Below are positions 1-7,912 of a stretch of 64,000 nucleotides of DNA, one piece after another. The notes under the pieces were generated by a model. It was given only the letters and a program-made list of their open reading frames with translations, was not told where the DNA came from and searched no databases. The stretch's first letter is position 1; each line of letters starts with the position of its first letter. The DNA is from Cryobacterium roopkundense (lineage in GTDB: Bacteria; Actinomycetota; Actinomycetes; Actinomycetales; Microbacteriaceae): positions 3,720,001 to 3,784,000 of the forward strand of contig NZ_JACHBQ010000001.1 in NCBI RefSeq assembly GCF_014200405.1. Reading direction: 5' to 3'. A program made the translations under genes and the position numbers.

Positions 1-2
1 GG

Positions 3-125
3 ATGAGCGCGATGCTGCGCTGGATGCTCGCGCGCCCAGTGCTCTTCACGACCGTGCTCGTAATCGGTCTCATCACAATCATGACGACGCTGCTCTTCGT
101 GGGCCCTCCCGGCGGCGCCAGCTAG
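3..125 (+). CDS. C-terminal tail of a membrane protein (partial at window edge)
   Basis: The frame is open from the first bases and stops at TAG 123-125. It encodes about 40 residues: a basic start (MLRWMLARP), one hydrophobic helix of about 20 residues and a short GPPGGAS tail. This looks like the last membrane helix of a longer protein whose gene begins outside the window. An ATG at position 3 could in principle make it a stand-alone small membrane protein, but no upstream sequence is available to look for a ribosome site. Family not recognised. Confidence 0.4.
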   Translation: MSAMLRWMLARPVLFTTVLVIGLITIMTTLLFVGPPGGAS

Positions 126-301
126 GTGAACCGAGCCATCAGGTTGGTGGCGCCAGCCCGGGCCTGACGATCGACTCGCGGGTCTACCAGGAAAGTGCAG
201 CCCATTTCCCCATCCCACGATGGCGCGAAACGCCTCGCCAGCTCGAGACGCGCGCCAGCGCGCACTCCTCGATCAGCGGGATGGGGAGAGCCCGAACCGC
301 G
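126..301. other. Intergenic stretch left of the insertion sequence
   Basis: No convincing gene. A minus-strand frame stays open from about 301 to 122, but it has no well-spaced ribosome site and resembles the usual long reverse frames of high-GC DNA. Before the IS inserted, this DNA was directly downstream of the phosphonatase gene now at 2093-2944. Confidence 0.4.
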
Positions 302-305
302 CTAG

Positions 306-320
306 GAGCGTGGGTCAGTA
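306..320 (+). repeat. Left terminal inverted repeat of the IS
   Basis: GAGCGTGGGTCAGTA pairs with the complement of 2078-2092 with one mismatch (G/A at the eighth base). It lies directly inside the left CTAG. Confidence 0.85.
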
Positions 321-384
321 GTACCAAACTTTAAAACGCCGGTCGATTTCCCGGGCTTGGGGTGGTGGTCTGGGAAAATTGCTT

Positions 385-1887
385 ATGAGCGATTCTGATG
401 GCCTGTTCCCCGCGACGGAACTTGAGCACGTTGACGTGGTCGTGGATGACGGCGTTGAGGCTGGCGGTGGCGTGAACAAGCGGTTTCGGGCTTTCGAGCC
501 GAATGCTGTGATGTTGGTGCCGCCGGATTTGGGTGAGTGGTTGCCGCAGAATCACCTTTCCCGTTTCATCGCGGACATCGTCGAAACTCAGCTGGATCTG
601 AAGAAGTTCTATGCCTCTTACGCGAAGTCGAAGGGGCAGCCGCCGTATGACCCTCGGTTGATGGTCCGGGTGCTCCTTTACGGGTATTGCGTCGGGGTTC
701 GTTCGTCACGCGAGTTGGAGCGGGTGTGCGTGGACGTGGTCGCGTTTCGCTGGTTGGCGGCGCAGCAGGCACCTGATTTTCGTTCCATCGCCCGGTTCCG
801 AAAACGCCACCTCTCCAGTCTGGGAAACGTGTTCTTGCAGGCATTGGAACTCTGCCGCGCGGCCGGAATGGTCTCACTCGGGCAGGTCGCGTTGGACGGC
901 ACGAAGGTGCGCGCGAATGCGTCCCGGCGCAAGGCGATGAGTTACGCCCGGTTGACGGAGAAGCAGAAGGTCCTCGCCGACGAGGTGTCTGCACTGCTGG
1001 CTGACGCGGACGCGATCGATGACGCGGAGGATGCTCGTTTCGGAAAGGACAAACGCGGTGATGAGTTGCCGCCGGAGCTTGCCCGGCGGGAGTCACGCTT
1101 GGTGAAACTGGCCGAAGCGCGCGCTGGCTTGGAGGCCGACGCGGCCGTCCGGGCGCGGAAAGAGGCCGAGAAGAAGGCCCGGGACAAGGGCGACGATGAC
1201 GACATTGCTGCGCAGAAGGGTGATGATGCGGCGAAGAACGCGGTCGTGAGGCCGAAGGCTCAACGCAACTTCACCGACCCGGATTCACGGATCATGAAGA
1301 CCGCCGACGGGTCGTTCCACTACGCCTACAACGCACAGGCCATCGTTGATGCCGACCATCAGATCATCGTCGCGACGACGCTGACGAATATTGGCGTGGA
1401 TGTTGAACAGGTCGTGCCGCTGGTCGAGAAACTCCACGCCACGACCGGCGTCCTGCCCCGGCAGGTCCTGGCGGATGCCGGGTATTGTTCCGCAACAAAT
1501 CTGGACTACGCGAAGACTGTTGAAGATGGCAGCGACGGCCGGACCGAGTTTTTCATCGCGACCGGCCGGGTCAAGCACGGCGAGCGTGTTCCTGAAGTTC
1601 CTCGGGGCCGGATCCCGGCCAATGCGACGCTGCGGGAACGCATGGCGCGGAAGCTCAAGACGAAGAAGGGCCGCGCGGTTTATGCGCGGCGCAAAGCGAT
1701 CGTGGAGCCCGTGTTCGGTCAGATCCACACTCGGCAGGGCAAGTTTGTGTTGCTGCGCGGGTTGGAGCAAGCAGCGCACGAGTGGTATCTGATCGCGGCC
1801 TGCCACAACCTGATGAAGCTGCACACCATGCAAACCAAGGCGCTTCTGGCCACGCCGGCCGCGCTGATAGCTAGCCCGGCAACCTAA
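385..1887 (+). CDS. IS1182 family DDE transposase
   Basis: Roughly 500 residues, the usual length for IS1182 transposases. The N-terminal LVPPDLGEWLPQNHLSRF segment and the PYDPRLMVRVLLYGYCVGVRSSRELE segment (in two pieces either side of GYC) are family hallmarks. The catalytic triad is readable, numbering from an upstream in-frame TTG at 379: Asp173 in VALDGTKV, Asp366 in VLADAGYCS, Glu443 in IVEPVFGQ. A lysine/acid-rich insertion lies between the first and second Asp. The start is uncertain: ATG 385 is given here, but TTG 379 and GTG 472 are in frame, and family members usually begin nearer the GTG. It mobilises the surrounding element. Confidence 0.9.
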   Translation: MSDSDGLFPATELEHVDVVVDDGVEAGGGVNKRFRAFEPNAVMLVPPDLGEWLPQNHLSRFIADIVETQLDLKKFYASYAKSKGQPPYDPRLMVRVLLYGYCVGVRSSRELERVCVDVVAFRWLAAQQAPDFRSIARFRKRHLSSLGNVFLQALELCRAAGMVSLGQVALDGTKVRANASRRKAMSYARLTEKQKVLADEVSALLADADAIDDAEDARFGKDKRGDELPPELARRESRLVKLAEARAGLEADAAVRARKEAEKKARDKGDDDDIAAQKGDDAAKNAVVRPKAQRNFTDPDSRIMKTADGSFHYAYNAQAIVDADHQIIVATTLTNIGVDVEQVVPLVEKLHATTGVLPRQVLADAGYCSATNLDYAKTVEDGSDGRTEFFIATGRVKHGERVPEVPRGRIPANATLRERMARKLKTKKGRAVYARRKAIVEPVFGQIHTRQGKFVLLRGLEQAAHEWYLIAACHNLMKLHTMQTKALLATPAALIASPAT

Positions 1888-2077
1888 AGAGCAGGGCGGA
1901 ACCGCCCTGACGGGCCGCGGCAACAACCTCGCCTGAACCACCAACGCGACCGTGGCCCTCTTTTCAATCGGCACAACCACAATCCCTGCGCCACAGGCCT
2001 TGATTGCCAGGCCAGCACCGCCCAACCCATCCCGAGGCTTGGACCCGTATTTCGCGGCACCAACCGTAAATAGGCGT

Positions 2078-2092
2078 TACTGACTCACGCTC
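2078..2092 (-). repeat. Right terminal inverted repeat of the IS
   Basis: TACTGACTCACGCTC on the plus strand is the inverted copy of 306-320. It lies directly inside the right CTAG, which supplies the stop codon of the neighbouring minus-strand gene. Confidence 0.85.
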
Positions 2093-2944
2093 CTAGTGGA
2101 TGAACTCGGCGCGCAGCCCGAGCAGCTCCGCGAGATCGGCCACGCTGTCGATCACCACGTCGGCGCCGGCGGCCTCCAGGGTTTCACTGTCGTGCGTTCC
2201 GGTGCGCACGCCCACGACCAGTCCGGCGCCGGCACTCGTACCGGACAGCATGTCGCTCGCGGTATCCCCCACCACGACCAGTGCGGCGACGCTCGACACG
2301 CCCATACGCAGCAAAGCGGTGAGCGGCAGGTCCGGGTGCGGGCGTCCGCGCCCTGCCTCCGACGGCGAGAGACTCAGGTCGATCAGGTTCGCCCACCCGA
2401 GCGAGTCGATCAGCGCGTCCTGCGTGGCGCGGGAGAAGCCCGTGGTCAGCGCGATCTTCACGCCGGCGTCGCGCAACTCCTGGAACAGGTCTTCGGCGCC
2501 TTCGATTCCGCTGACACCCACGCGTGCGATGAGCTCGCCATACGCGGTCTCGAAGGCCGCGTTTGCCTTGTGCGCCTCTGCCTCCGTATCGGTCAACTCG
2601 CGGAACACATCGATCTTCGACTGCCCCATCGTCTCGCGCACATAGGCGAGGGCCTCCTCGAGCGCGGTTTCCGTGGCGGCGATCCCGCTGCGCTGCGCGG
2701 CGAGCACGAAGGCTCTCTCCACGAGGCCGTCATCCTGGACGGTCGTTCCGGCCATGTCAAACACGACGAGCTCGATGTCGAGATCCTCGAAATCGTCGAA
2801 ATCACTGAGGGCCTGCTCGACCGCGTCGCGGGTCGCGAGCGAGGAGGGCGCGCCGCGCGGGTCATCGTCGATGTCGATCTGTGCGGGATTCACGCGGCTG
2901 TCGCCGCGGGCGCCGATCGGCGAGAGGTCTGGGGTCGATGTCAT
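2093..2944 (-). CDS. Phosphonatase-like HAD hydrolase (phosphonoacetaldehyde hydrolase family)
   Basis: Predicted to cleave the C-P bond of phosphonoacetaldehyde to acetaldehyde and phosphate. The nucleophile motif VVFDMAGTTV places Asp63. MGQSKIDVFREL places Lys110 where PhnX has its Schiff-base lysine (KIDHVRAL), so the specific chemistry appears conserved. Motif III/IV is VVVGDTASDM. A non-catalytic N-terminal extension of about 55 acidic residues precedes the fold. From memory it matches the phosphonatase-like family TIGR03351. It is the last gene of the phn operon, with a 4-nt ATGA overlap with the FAD oxidoreductase. Its TAG stop lies within the CTAG used by the IS. A second, shorter paralogue is at 8843-9586. 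Confidence 0.85.
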   Translation of the reverse strand: MTSTPDLSPIGARGDSRVNPAQIDIDDDPRGAPSSLATRDAVEQALSDFDDFEDLDIELVVFDMAGTTVQDDGLVERAFVLAAQRSGIAATETALEEALAYVRETMGQSKIDVFRELTDTEAEAHKANAAFETAYGELIARVGVSGIEGAEDLFQELRDAGVKIALTTGFSRATQDALIDSLGWANLIDLSLSPSEAGRGRPHPDLPLTALLRMGVSSVAALVVVGDTASDMLSGTSAGAGLVVGVRTGTHDSETLEAAGADVVIDSVADLAELLGLRAEFIH

Positions 2945-4143
2945 GAGAAGCCTTTCACTGGAGTGGAGAGTGCGGTGGTCGGTGGCACAGAAATTGCTGA
3001 ACCGTAAACGCCGCCCACGACGCGTTCGGACAGGCCAAGCCCGGTGGTCATGCCGATGCCCGTCGTCGCCGCAACCAGGTGCACGCCCGGCTCCGGCCGC
3101 TCGATGAGAAAATCGCTCATGCCGGAGGCGTAGACGCCCTGCCAGCGCTCGAGCACGCGCGGGCGCGGCACCCCGAACAGTTCCCCGGTGAGTCGCAGCA
3201 AGGCATCGAACGCATGCTCGTTCTGGAATGGAGAAACGGATGCCCCGCGATAGTGCGTATCCCCCACAATGAGCGAGCCGTCCGGCAGCTGGGTGTACAT
3301 CTGGTTGAGGTCGAGGGCCGCGAGTTCCGGAAACTCGCCACGTAGCCTGTCCCCGAGCGCCGCGGCCGTGGGAAGCGAAGCGAACGCCCCGTAGCGCAGC
3401 AGCGACCAGCCGGTGAGCAGCGGCGCGGGGAGAGGAGCGCGCAGCCCGGCATCGACGCGCAGCATGTCCAGTCCGCAGCGACGGATGCCCGCCCGCTCGG
3501 CAACCTCCGGATAGAGCTGATCGATGTCGTGATTCACCGCCACGATGACGGTGCCGGCCGAAACCGGTCCGCGGGTGGTGGTCACCGACCCGCTGCGCAC
3601 CCCGGTCACCGCGGTGCGCAGCCGAAACGCCACGCCCCTGCCCGCGAGATACGCCGCCAGCGCCGTGCAGGCCTGCCGAGGGTTAACCTGCAGGTCCCAC
3701 GGCAGAAACGCGCCACCGGCGCTCCGTGCGGCCACCGGAACGAGCGCTCCGACCTGGGCTGCTCCGAGCAACTCCACCTCCGGCCGTGCGGGGCCGGCCC
3801 CGTGCGCGAACGCCGGCGCACTGCCACGCGAGCGCGCGAACTCGGTCAGCACCGCGAGTTCGTCGGGGTGCCGGGCGAGCACCACGGTGCCCGATTCGCG
3901 CAGCCAGACATCGGCATCCGCAGCCAAACGCAGCCAGATCTCGCGGGAGGCCAGCGCGAATTCCCGGGCAAGCCCGTCTTGCGGCGTGAAGCACAGGTGA
4001 CCGAAGTTGCGAACGGATGCCCCGCTCGGCTCGCTCGCCCGGTCGATCACGACCACGCTCAGGCCGCGGTCGACGGCGGCGAGCGCGGCCCCGAGGCCCA
4101 CGATGCCCGCGCCAACGACTGCAACGTCGAAGCTCGCCGTCAT
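2941..4143 (-). CDS. FAD-dependent oxidoreductase of phosphonate catabolism (DAAO/glycine oxidase fold)
   Basis: 400 residues starting at ATG 4143. The N-terminus VAVVGAGIVGLGAALAA carries the GxGxxG dinucleotide fold (Gly11, 13, 16), and the C-terminal GIGMTTGLGLSER closes the FAD domain. From memory it fits TIGR03364 (HpnW-type), found beside phosphonatase-like hydrolases. Inferred role: oxidative deamination of 2-aminoethylphosphonate or an N-methyl derivative to phosphonoacetaldehyde, replacing the usual PhnW transaminase, which is absent here. It overlaps both neighbours by 4 nt, so the three are translationally coupled. The exact substrate cannot be read from sequence. Confidence 0.8.
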   Translation of the reverse strand: MTASFDVAVVGAGIVGLGAALAAVDRGLSVVVIDRASEPSGASVRNFGHLCFTPQDGLAREFALASREIWLRLAADADVWLRESGTVVLARHPDELAVLTEFARSRGSAPAFAHGAGPARPEVELLGAAQVGALVPVAARSAGGAFLPWDLQVNPRQACTALAAYLAGRGVAFRLRTAVTGVRSGSVTTTRGPVSAGTVIVAVNHDIDQLYPEVAERAGIRRCGLDMLRVDAGLRAPLPAPLLTGWSLLRYGAFASLPTAAALGDRLRGEFPELAALDLNQMYTQLPDGSLIVGDTHYRGASVSPFQNEHAFDALLRLTGELFGVPRPRVLERWQGVYASGMSDFLIERPEPGVHLVAATTGIGMTTGLGLSERVVGGVYGSAISVPPTTALSTPVKGFS

Positions 4144-5828
4144 CGGAACACCCGCCGCATCCACATGCCGAGCCCCTCGACCACGAGCACTGTGACCAGA
4201 ATCATCAACACGATCGTGGTCACAAGGTCGTAGCGCGAACCCTGACCGGCGTTGAGCAGGTAGTACCCCACCCCGCCGCCGCCCACGAGGCCGAGGATGG
4301 TCGCCGCCCGAATGTTGGTGTCGAGCATGTAGAAACTGTGCCCGATCAGGGCCTTCATTCCCTGCGGCAGTGTCGCGGAGGCGTACACCTGGCCGCGCGA
4401 GGCCCCGGTTGCCTTGAGCGCCTGCTCGGGGCCCGGCTGCACCTCCTCGAGCGAGTCGGCGAGCAGCTTGCCGAGCAGCCCCACGCCGCCGATGGCCAGG
4501 GCGATCGTGCCGGCCTGCGCGCCGAGCCCCGTCACGACGATGAGCACAATCGCGAGGATGATCTCGGGAATGCCGCGAATCGACACGAGCACGAGGCGCA
4601 TACCGGCGCGCACCCGCGGGGTCGGCGCTACGTTGCGGGCGGCGAGCGACCCGATCACGACGGAGGCGATCACGGTGAGAATCGTGGCGGCAAGCGCGAT
4701 CGCGATGGTTTCGCTCATCGCCTCGAACATCACCGGCGCGGAGTAAGCAGCGAAGCTCGGCGGCCAGAATTTGGCGGCCGTTTCGGGCAGGTAGCCCCAT
4801 ACTGTGAGAAAGTCGCCCCACTGAATGTCGCAGATCCACACGCTGCCGGCGACGACGGCCACAGATGTCCAGCCCCACAGAGCGTTGCGGGTGCGGGCAG
4901 ACGTCCAGGGGCGGCGGGCATCGTCGGCGGCACGAGGCCGTCGTGGCAGGCGGCGCAACAACCGGTCGCCGAGTCCGCGTCCGGTGGGTTGCATGCCGAG
5001 CATGGCCGCGCGCACGACGCTCGACACGATCTCCATCACGACGCACAGCGCGAAGATCACGAGCGCGATGCCGAGGCCGAGCGAGTAGTTGAGCGACTTG
5101 AAGGCGTACGACATTTCGAGGCCGAGTCCGGCCACACCCACGTACCCGAGAATCACCGATCCTCGCAGGTTGATGTCGTTGCGGTGCAGCACCGTGGCCA
5201 CCCACGACGGCAGCACCTGCGGCAGCACGCCAGCGGTGAACTGCTGCAGCCGCGAGCCGCCGGTCGCGCGAATCGCGAGTCGCGGCCCCTCGTCGATCTG
5301 CTCGATCGCGTCCGCGAACATCTTCGAGATCATGCCGATCGAGTGGATGCCGATGGCCAGAATTCCGGGCAGGGATCCGAGCGAGAACATCAGCACGAAC
5401 ACCATGGCGAGCACCACGTCGGGAACCGCCCGGGTGGCCACGCCGAGAAAGCGCGCGGCGGCCATCCAGCCGCGTCCGGGCGTCGTGTTGGCGGCGGCGA
5501 GGTACGCGATCGGCACGGAGAAGAACGCGGCGAACAGCGTGCCACAGAGCACGAGTCCCACAGTGAGCGCCGTCAGGTAGAGCAGTTCGCCGGGCTCGGG
5601 AAAGCTGATCACGCCCACCCGGTCGAAGAACCGCTGCGCGTTCGACCAGCTTTCGAGCATCTGCGGTATCGAGATGTCGATGCTCACGAGCGACACAACG
5701 GATGCCACGACGAGCGCCACGAGGGTCAGGAGGGCAGCGATCTTCTCGGGTGCGGCCCGGCGGCGGGGTGTTGGTTCGGGCGCGGAGCCCGGGTCGGCCG
5801 CCGCCGGTCGTTCGAGCGTGAGCGTCAC
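4140..5828 (-). CDS. phnE: Phosphonate ABC transporter permease, two fused PhnE-type domains
   Basis: 562 residues, about twice a single PhnE. Two homologous halves each carry the permease coupling loop: EQIDEGPRLAIRATGGSR in the first half and EEVQPGPEQALKATGASR in the second, each followed by the membrane core. The halves are joined by an Arg/Pro-rich linker around residues 280-310. The fusion supplies the whole membrane dimer for one transporter. Start is GTG 5828, overlapping the ATPase stop by 4 nt, and the stop overlaps the FAD enzyme start by 4 nt. The context points to phosphonate rather than phosphite import. Confidence 0.88.
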   Translation of the reverse strand: MTLTLERPAAADPGSAPEPTPRRRAAPEKIAALLTLVALVVASVVSLVSIDISIPQMLESWSNAQRFFDRVGVISFPEPGELLYLTALTVGLVLCGTLFAAFFSVPIAYLAAANTTPGRGWMAAARFLGVATRAVPDVVLAMVFVLMFSLGSLPGILAIGIHSIGMISKMFADAIEQIDEGPRLAIRATGGSRLQQFTAGVLPQVLPSWVATVLHRNDINLRGSVILGYVGVAGLGLEMSYAFKSLNYSLGLGIALVIFALCVVMEIVSSVVRAAMLGMQPTGRGLGDRLLRRLPRRPRAADDARRPWTSARTRNALWGWTSVAVVAGSVWICDIQWGDFLTVWGYLPETAAKFWPPSFAAYSAPVMFEAMSETIAIALAATILTVIASVVIGSLAARNVAPTPRVRAGMRLVLVSIRGIPEIILAIVLIVVTGLGAQAGTIALAIGGVGLLGKLLADSLEEVQPGPEQALKATGASRGQVYASATLPQGMKALIGHSFYMLDTNIRAATILGLVGGGGVGYYLLNAGQGSRYDLVTTIVLMILVTVLVVEGLGMWMRRVFR

Positions 5829-6739
5829 CGGCGGTTGTCCCGCGCCGAGGCGAAGGTGTGCAGGTCGAGCGCGTCGTCGGAGGACTCTGGCTCTGCCGGT
5901 GCGGGCGCGGTCGTATCCAGCTCGGCCGCGATCACGCCCAGCTCGGCCGTCGTGGTCGCCACGCGGCCGTAGATCTCCATCACCTGCGCCTTACTGATCC
6001 CCGCAGTCGGGGTGTCGAGCACGACCTCGCCGTGCCGCAGGCCCACGATGCGGTCTGCCCACGCGAGGGCGAGGTCCACCTGGTGCAAGCTGCACACGAC
6101 TGTGAGGCCGCTGTCTCGTGCAATGTCCTTGATCAGGGTCATGATTTGGGCACTCGACTCGGGGTCGAGCGAGGCCACAGGCTCGTCGGCGAGCAGAATG
6201 CTCGGGTTCTGCATGAGCGCCCGGGCGATTGCCACCCGTTGCTGCTGCCCGCCGGAGAGGGTGTCCGCCCGTTGGTAGGCCTGTTCCCGCAGCCCCACTC
6301 GGTCCAGGTGCGCGAACGCGGCGAGCTTGTCGGCCCGACCGTAGCTCCACAGGCCCAGGCGTGGCCCGCTGATGCGGAACAGCGCGCCGGTCAGCACGTT
6401 TTCCAACACTGTGAGCGGGCCCACCAGCTCGAACTGCTGAAAAACAAAGCCCACCTTGCCGCGCAGGGCCCGCAAAGCGCGGCCACGGAGGAGCGGCACC
6501 TCGTCGCCGAGAACGCGCACCGCGCCATCCGTTGGCAGCTCGAGGCCGTCGAGGTGGCGCAGCAGCGTTGACTTGCCCGATCCGGAGAGGCCGAGCAGTA
6601 CGACGATCTCGCCGGCCTGCACGGTCAGGGACACCCCGTGCAGGGCCGTCGTCTCTCCGAAACTTTTGGTCAAGGTGCGCACGTCGATCACGGCGCCGCC
6701 GCCGGTCGACGCGGCGGGATGGCCGACTACTCCTGGCAC
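5825..6739 (-). CDS. phnC: Phosphonate ABC transporter ATP-binding protein
   Basis: Complete ABC ATPase: Walker A GLSGSGKST, signature [15 protein letters not shown], Walker B ILLADEPVASLDP, H-loop VCSLHQVD. VCSLHQVDLALAWADR is typical of PhnC. The longest frame starts at GTG 6739, overlapping phnD by 13 nt. An internal GTG at 6691 would give the family-like start (M)IDVRTLTKSFG and is a serious alternative. It energises uptake with PhnE and PhnD. A C-terminal extension of about 30 Ala/Pro/Glu-rich residues follows the ATPase fold. Confidence 0.88.
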   Translation of the reverse strand: MPGVVGHPAASTGGGAVIDVRTLTKSFGETTALHGVSLTVQAGEIVVLLGLSGSGKSTLLRHLDGLELPTDGAVRVLGDEVPLLRGRALRALRGKVGFVFQQFELVGPLTVLENVLTGALFRISGPRLGLWSYGRADKLAAFAHLDRVGLREQAYQRADTLSGGQQQRVAIARALMQNPSILLADEPVASLDPESSAQIMTLIKDIARDSGLTVVCSLHQVDLALAWADRIVGLRHGEVVLDTPTAGISKAQVMEIYGRVATTTAELGVIAAELDTTAPAPAEPESSDDALDLHTFASARDNRR

Positions 6740-7686
6740 TGCGCGGCCTGCGTCTTCACGCAGATGTCGCGGATGGTGTCGTAGTACTCATCGCTGACCG
6801 GCTCTGTGGAGTAGAACGTGGCGCGGAAGGCATCCGTATCTGCAGAGGTGATGCCCGACGCGATGATGTCGTCGATAGTCACCTCGGCGAGCAGGTCGGT
6901 GAGCTGCGTCTTCATCTCGTCGGGAAGCGTGTCGGAGACTACGATCGGGGCGCCGGGAACCATGGTCTCGGCGATCACCTTCACCGAGTCGTTCTTGGCG
7001 ACCTCGCTGTCTTCGGCGAAGCCCACCTCGCACTCCTTGCCCTCGCCCACCTTGGTGACGCTCACGTCGTGCTTTCCGGCGAAGACCGGCGTCACGTCGG
7101 CGACAGGGTCGATGCCAGCTTCGAGCAGGTTGTACGAGGGGAAGAGGTAGCCGCTCGTCGACGACGGGTCGACGAAGCACACCTTTTTGCCGGCGAATTC
7201 GTCGATCGAGGTGATCGGGCTGTCGGCGGGAACTATAGCCTGCGAGAAGTAGCCCGGCTCCTGGCCCTCCTCGGTGACGATCGAGGAGATCGGCGTGATA
7301 GCCGCGCCATTCGTCGTGGCCGTGAGATAGGTGAACCCCGAGAAGGAGGCCACGTCGATCTTGCCGGCGATGGCCGCCTCGATCAGGGCCGCGTAGTCGG
7401 TGGACTCGTGGTACTCCACGGTCTTGCCCGTCTCGGCCTCGATATAGTCCATCAGTGGCTGGTAGTTGGTCTGCGTGTCGACGGAGTCGGGCACGACGCC
7501 GAAGACGAGCGTGTTCTCGTCGGCCGCGTAGCTCGCGGTGCTGTCTGTGGCCGTGGCCGAAGCATCGGCGGCTGAGCAGGAGGCCAGGCTCAGGGTGAGC
7601 AGAACGGCGGCACCGGCGGCGATCGCGGTCTTGGTGGCAATGGTGCGGGCGTTGCTGCGGTGAGAGAGGGAGCTGGTGATAGCCAC
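6727..7686 (-). CDS. phnD: Phosphonate ABC transporter substrate-binding lipoprotein
   Basis: 319 residues beginning at GTG 7686, with GGAAGG six bases upstream. The signal peptide ends in lipobox LASC (Cys37), so it is a membrane-anchored lipoprotein. The body has the PhnD/PtxB pattern: LVFGVVPDSVDTQTNYQPL at the start, GKIDVASFSGFTYL, then CFVDPSSTSGYLFPSYNL, the region that holds the phosphonate group. First gene of the phn operon, directly downstream of the PHO-box-like repeat. Confidence 0.9.
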   Translation of the reverse strand: MAITSSLSHRSNARTIATKTAIAAGAAVLLTLSLASCSAADASATATDSTASYAADENTLVFGVVPDSVDTQTNYQPLMDYIEAETGKTVEYHESTDYAALIEAAIAGKIDVASFSGFTYLTATTNGAAITPISSIVTEEGQEPGYFSQAIVPADSPITSIDEFAGKKVCFVDPSSTSGYLFPSYNLLEAGIDPVADVTPVFAGKHDVSVTKVGEGKECEVGFAEDSEVAKNDSVKVIAETMVPGAPIVVSDTLPDEMKTQLTDLLAEVTIDDIIASGITSADTDAFRATFYSTEPVSDEYYDTIRDICVKTQAAQCQE

Positions 7687-7724
7687 GTGAAACCTTCCAA
7701 AAGTCGAGGGCAGTACGTTCAGCT

Positions 7725-7730
7725 ACGTTA
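7725..7730 (-). promoter_or_regulatory. Candidate -10 element for phnD
   Basis: The minus strand reads TAACGT here, about 40 bases upstream of the phnD start codon and 28 bases downstream of the PHO-box-like repeat. This is a weak match, proposed only because it lies in the right interval. Confidence 0.25.
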
Positions 7731-7757
7731 GGCAGCCCACGCGAACGGCCATGTCGA

Positions 7758-7790
7758 GGGCGGTAACCGGCAGGTGAACAGGGCGTGACC
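7758..7790 (-). promoter_or_regulatory. PHO-box-like direct repeats (predicted PhoP-binding site)
   Basis: On the minus strand, three abutting 11-base units are seen: GGTCACGCCCT (7790-7780), GTTCACCTGCC (7779-7769) and GGTTACCGCCC (7768-7758). This matches the layout of actinobacterial PHO boxes, which are tandem 11-nt units of the GTTCACC type bound by response regulator PhoP. It stands 72 bp upstream of phnD, so phosphate-starvation control of the phosphonate operon is likely. Confidence 0.65.
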
Positions 7791-7912
7791 GGCGCTTCCC
7801 GCCCGAGAACAGCCAGCAGGTGAAGTGTTGAGGCCCCCGAAGGTGCGCGAACGGATCTGGTGCGGTTGACTGGGCTCACCTCCCAGCTCACCAACCAGAA
7901 GGCGGAACCGGC

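Larger units (their letters stand above)
302..2096 (+). mobile_element. Insertion sequence, IS1182 family
   Basis: About 1.79 kb. The inverted ends are GAGCGTGGGTCAGTA at 306-320 and TACTGACTCACGCTC at 2078-2092 (14 of 15 matching). CTAG stands directly outside both ends (302-305 and 2093-2096), consistent with a 4-bp target duplication of the palindromic site CTAG. One transposase gene fills the element. The right end abuts the stop codon of the phosphonatase gene, and the duplicated CTAG keeps that TAG intact. The frame is undamaged and the ends are nearly perfect, so the copy looks recent and possibly active. Confidence 0.88.

Noticed and set aside
122..301. Open minus-strand frame left of the IS ending at 122
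   Set aside because: It follows the phosphonatase stop, has no spaced ribosome site, and high-GC shadow frames are common; I cannot tell it from noise.
2941..5205. 754-codon minus frame covering the FAD gene
   Set aside because: The upstream 350 codons are a shadow of phnE; the real start is ATG 4143, overlapping the phnE stop by 4 nt.
4017..5972. 651-codon plus-strand frame
   Set aside because: Antisense shadow of phnE and phnC with Arg/His-rich low-information sequence and no family motif.
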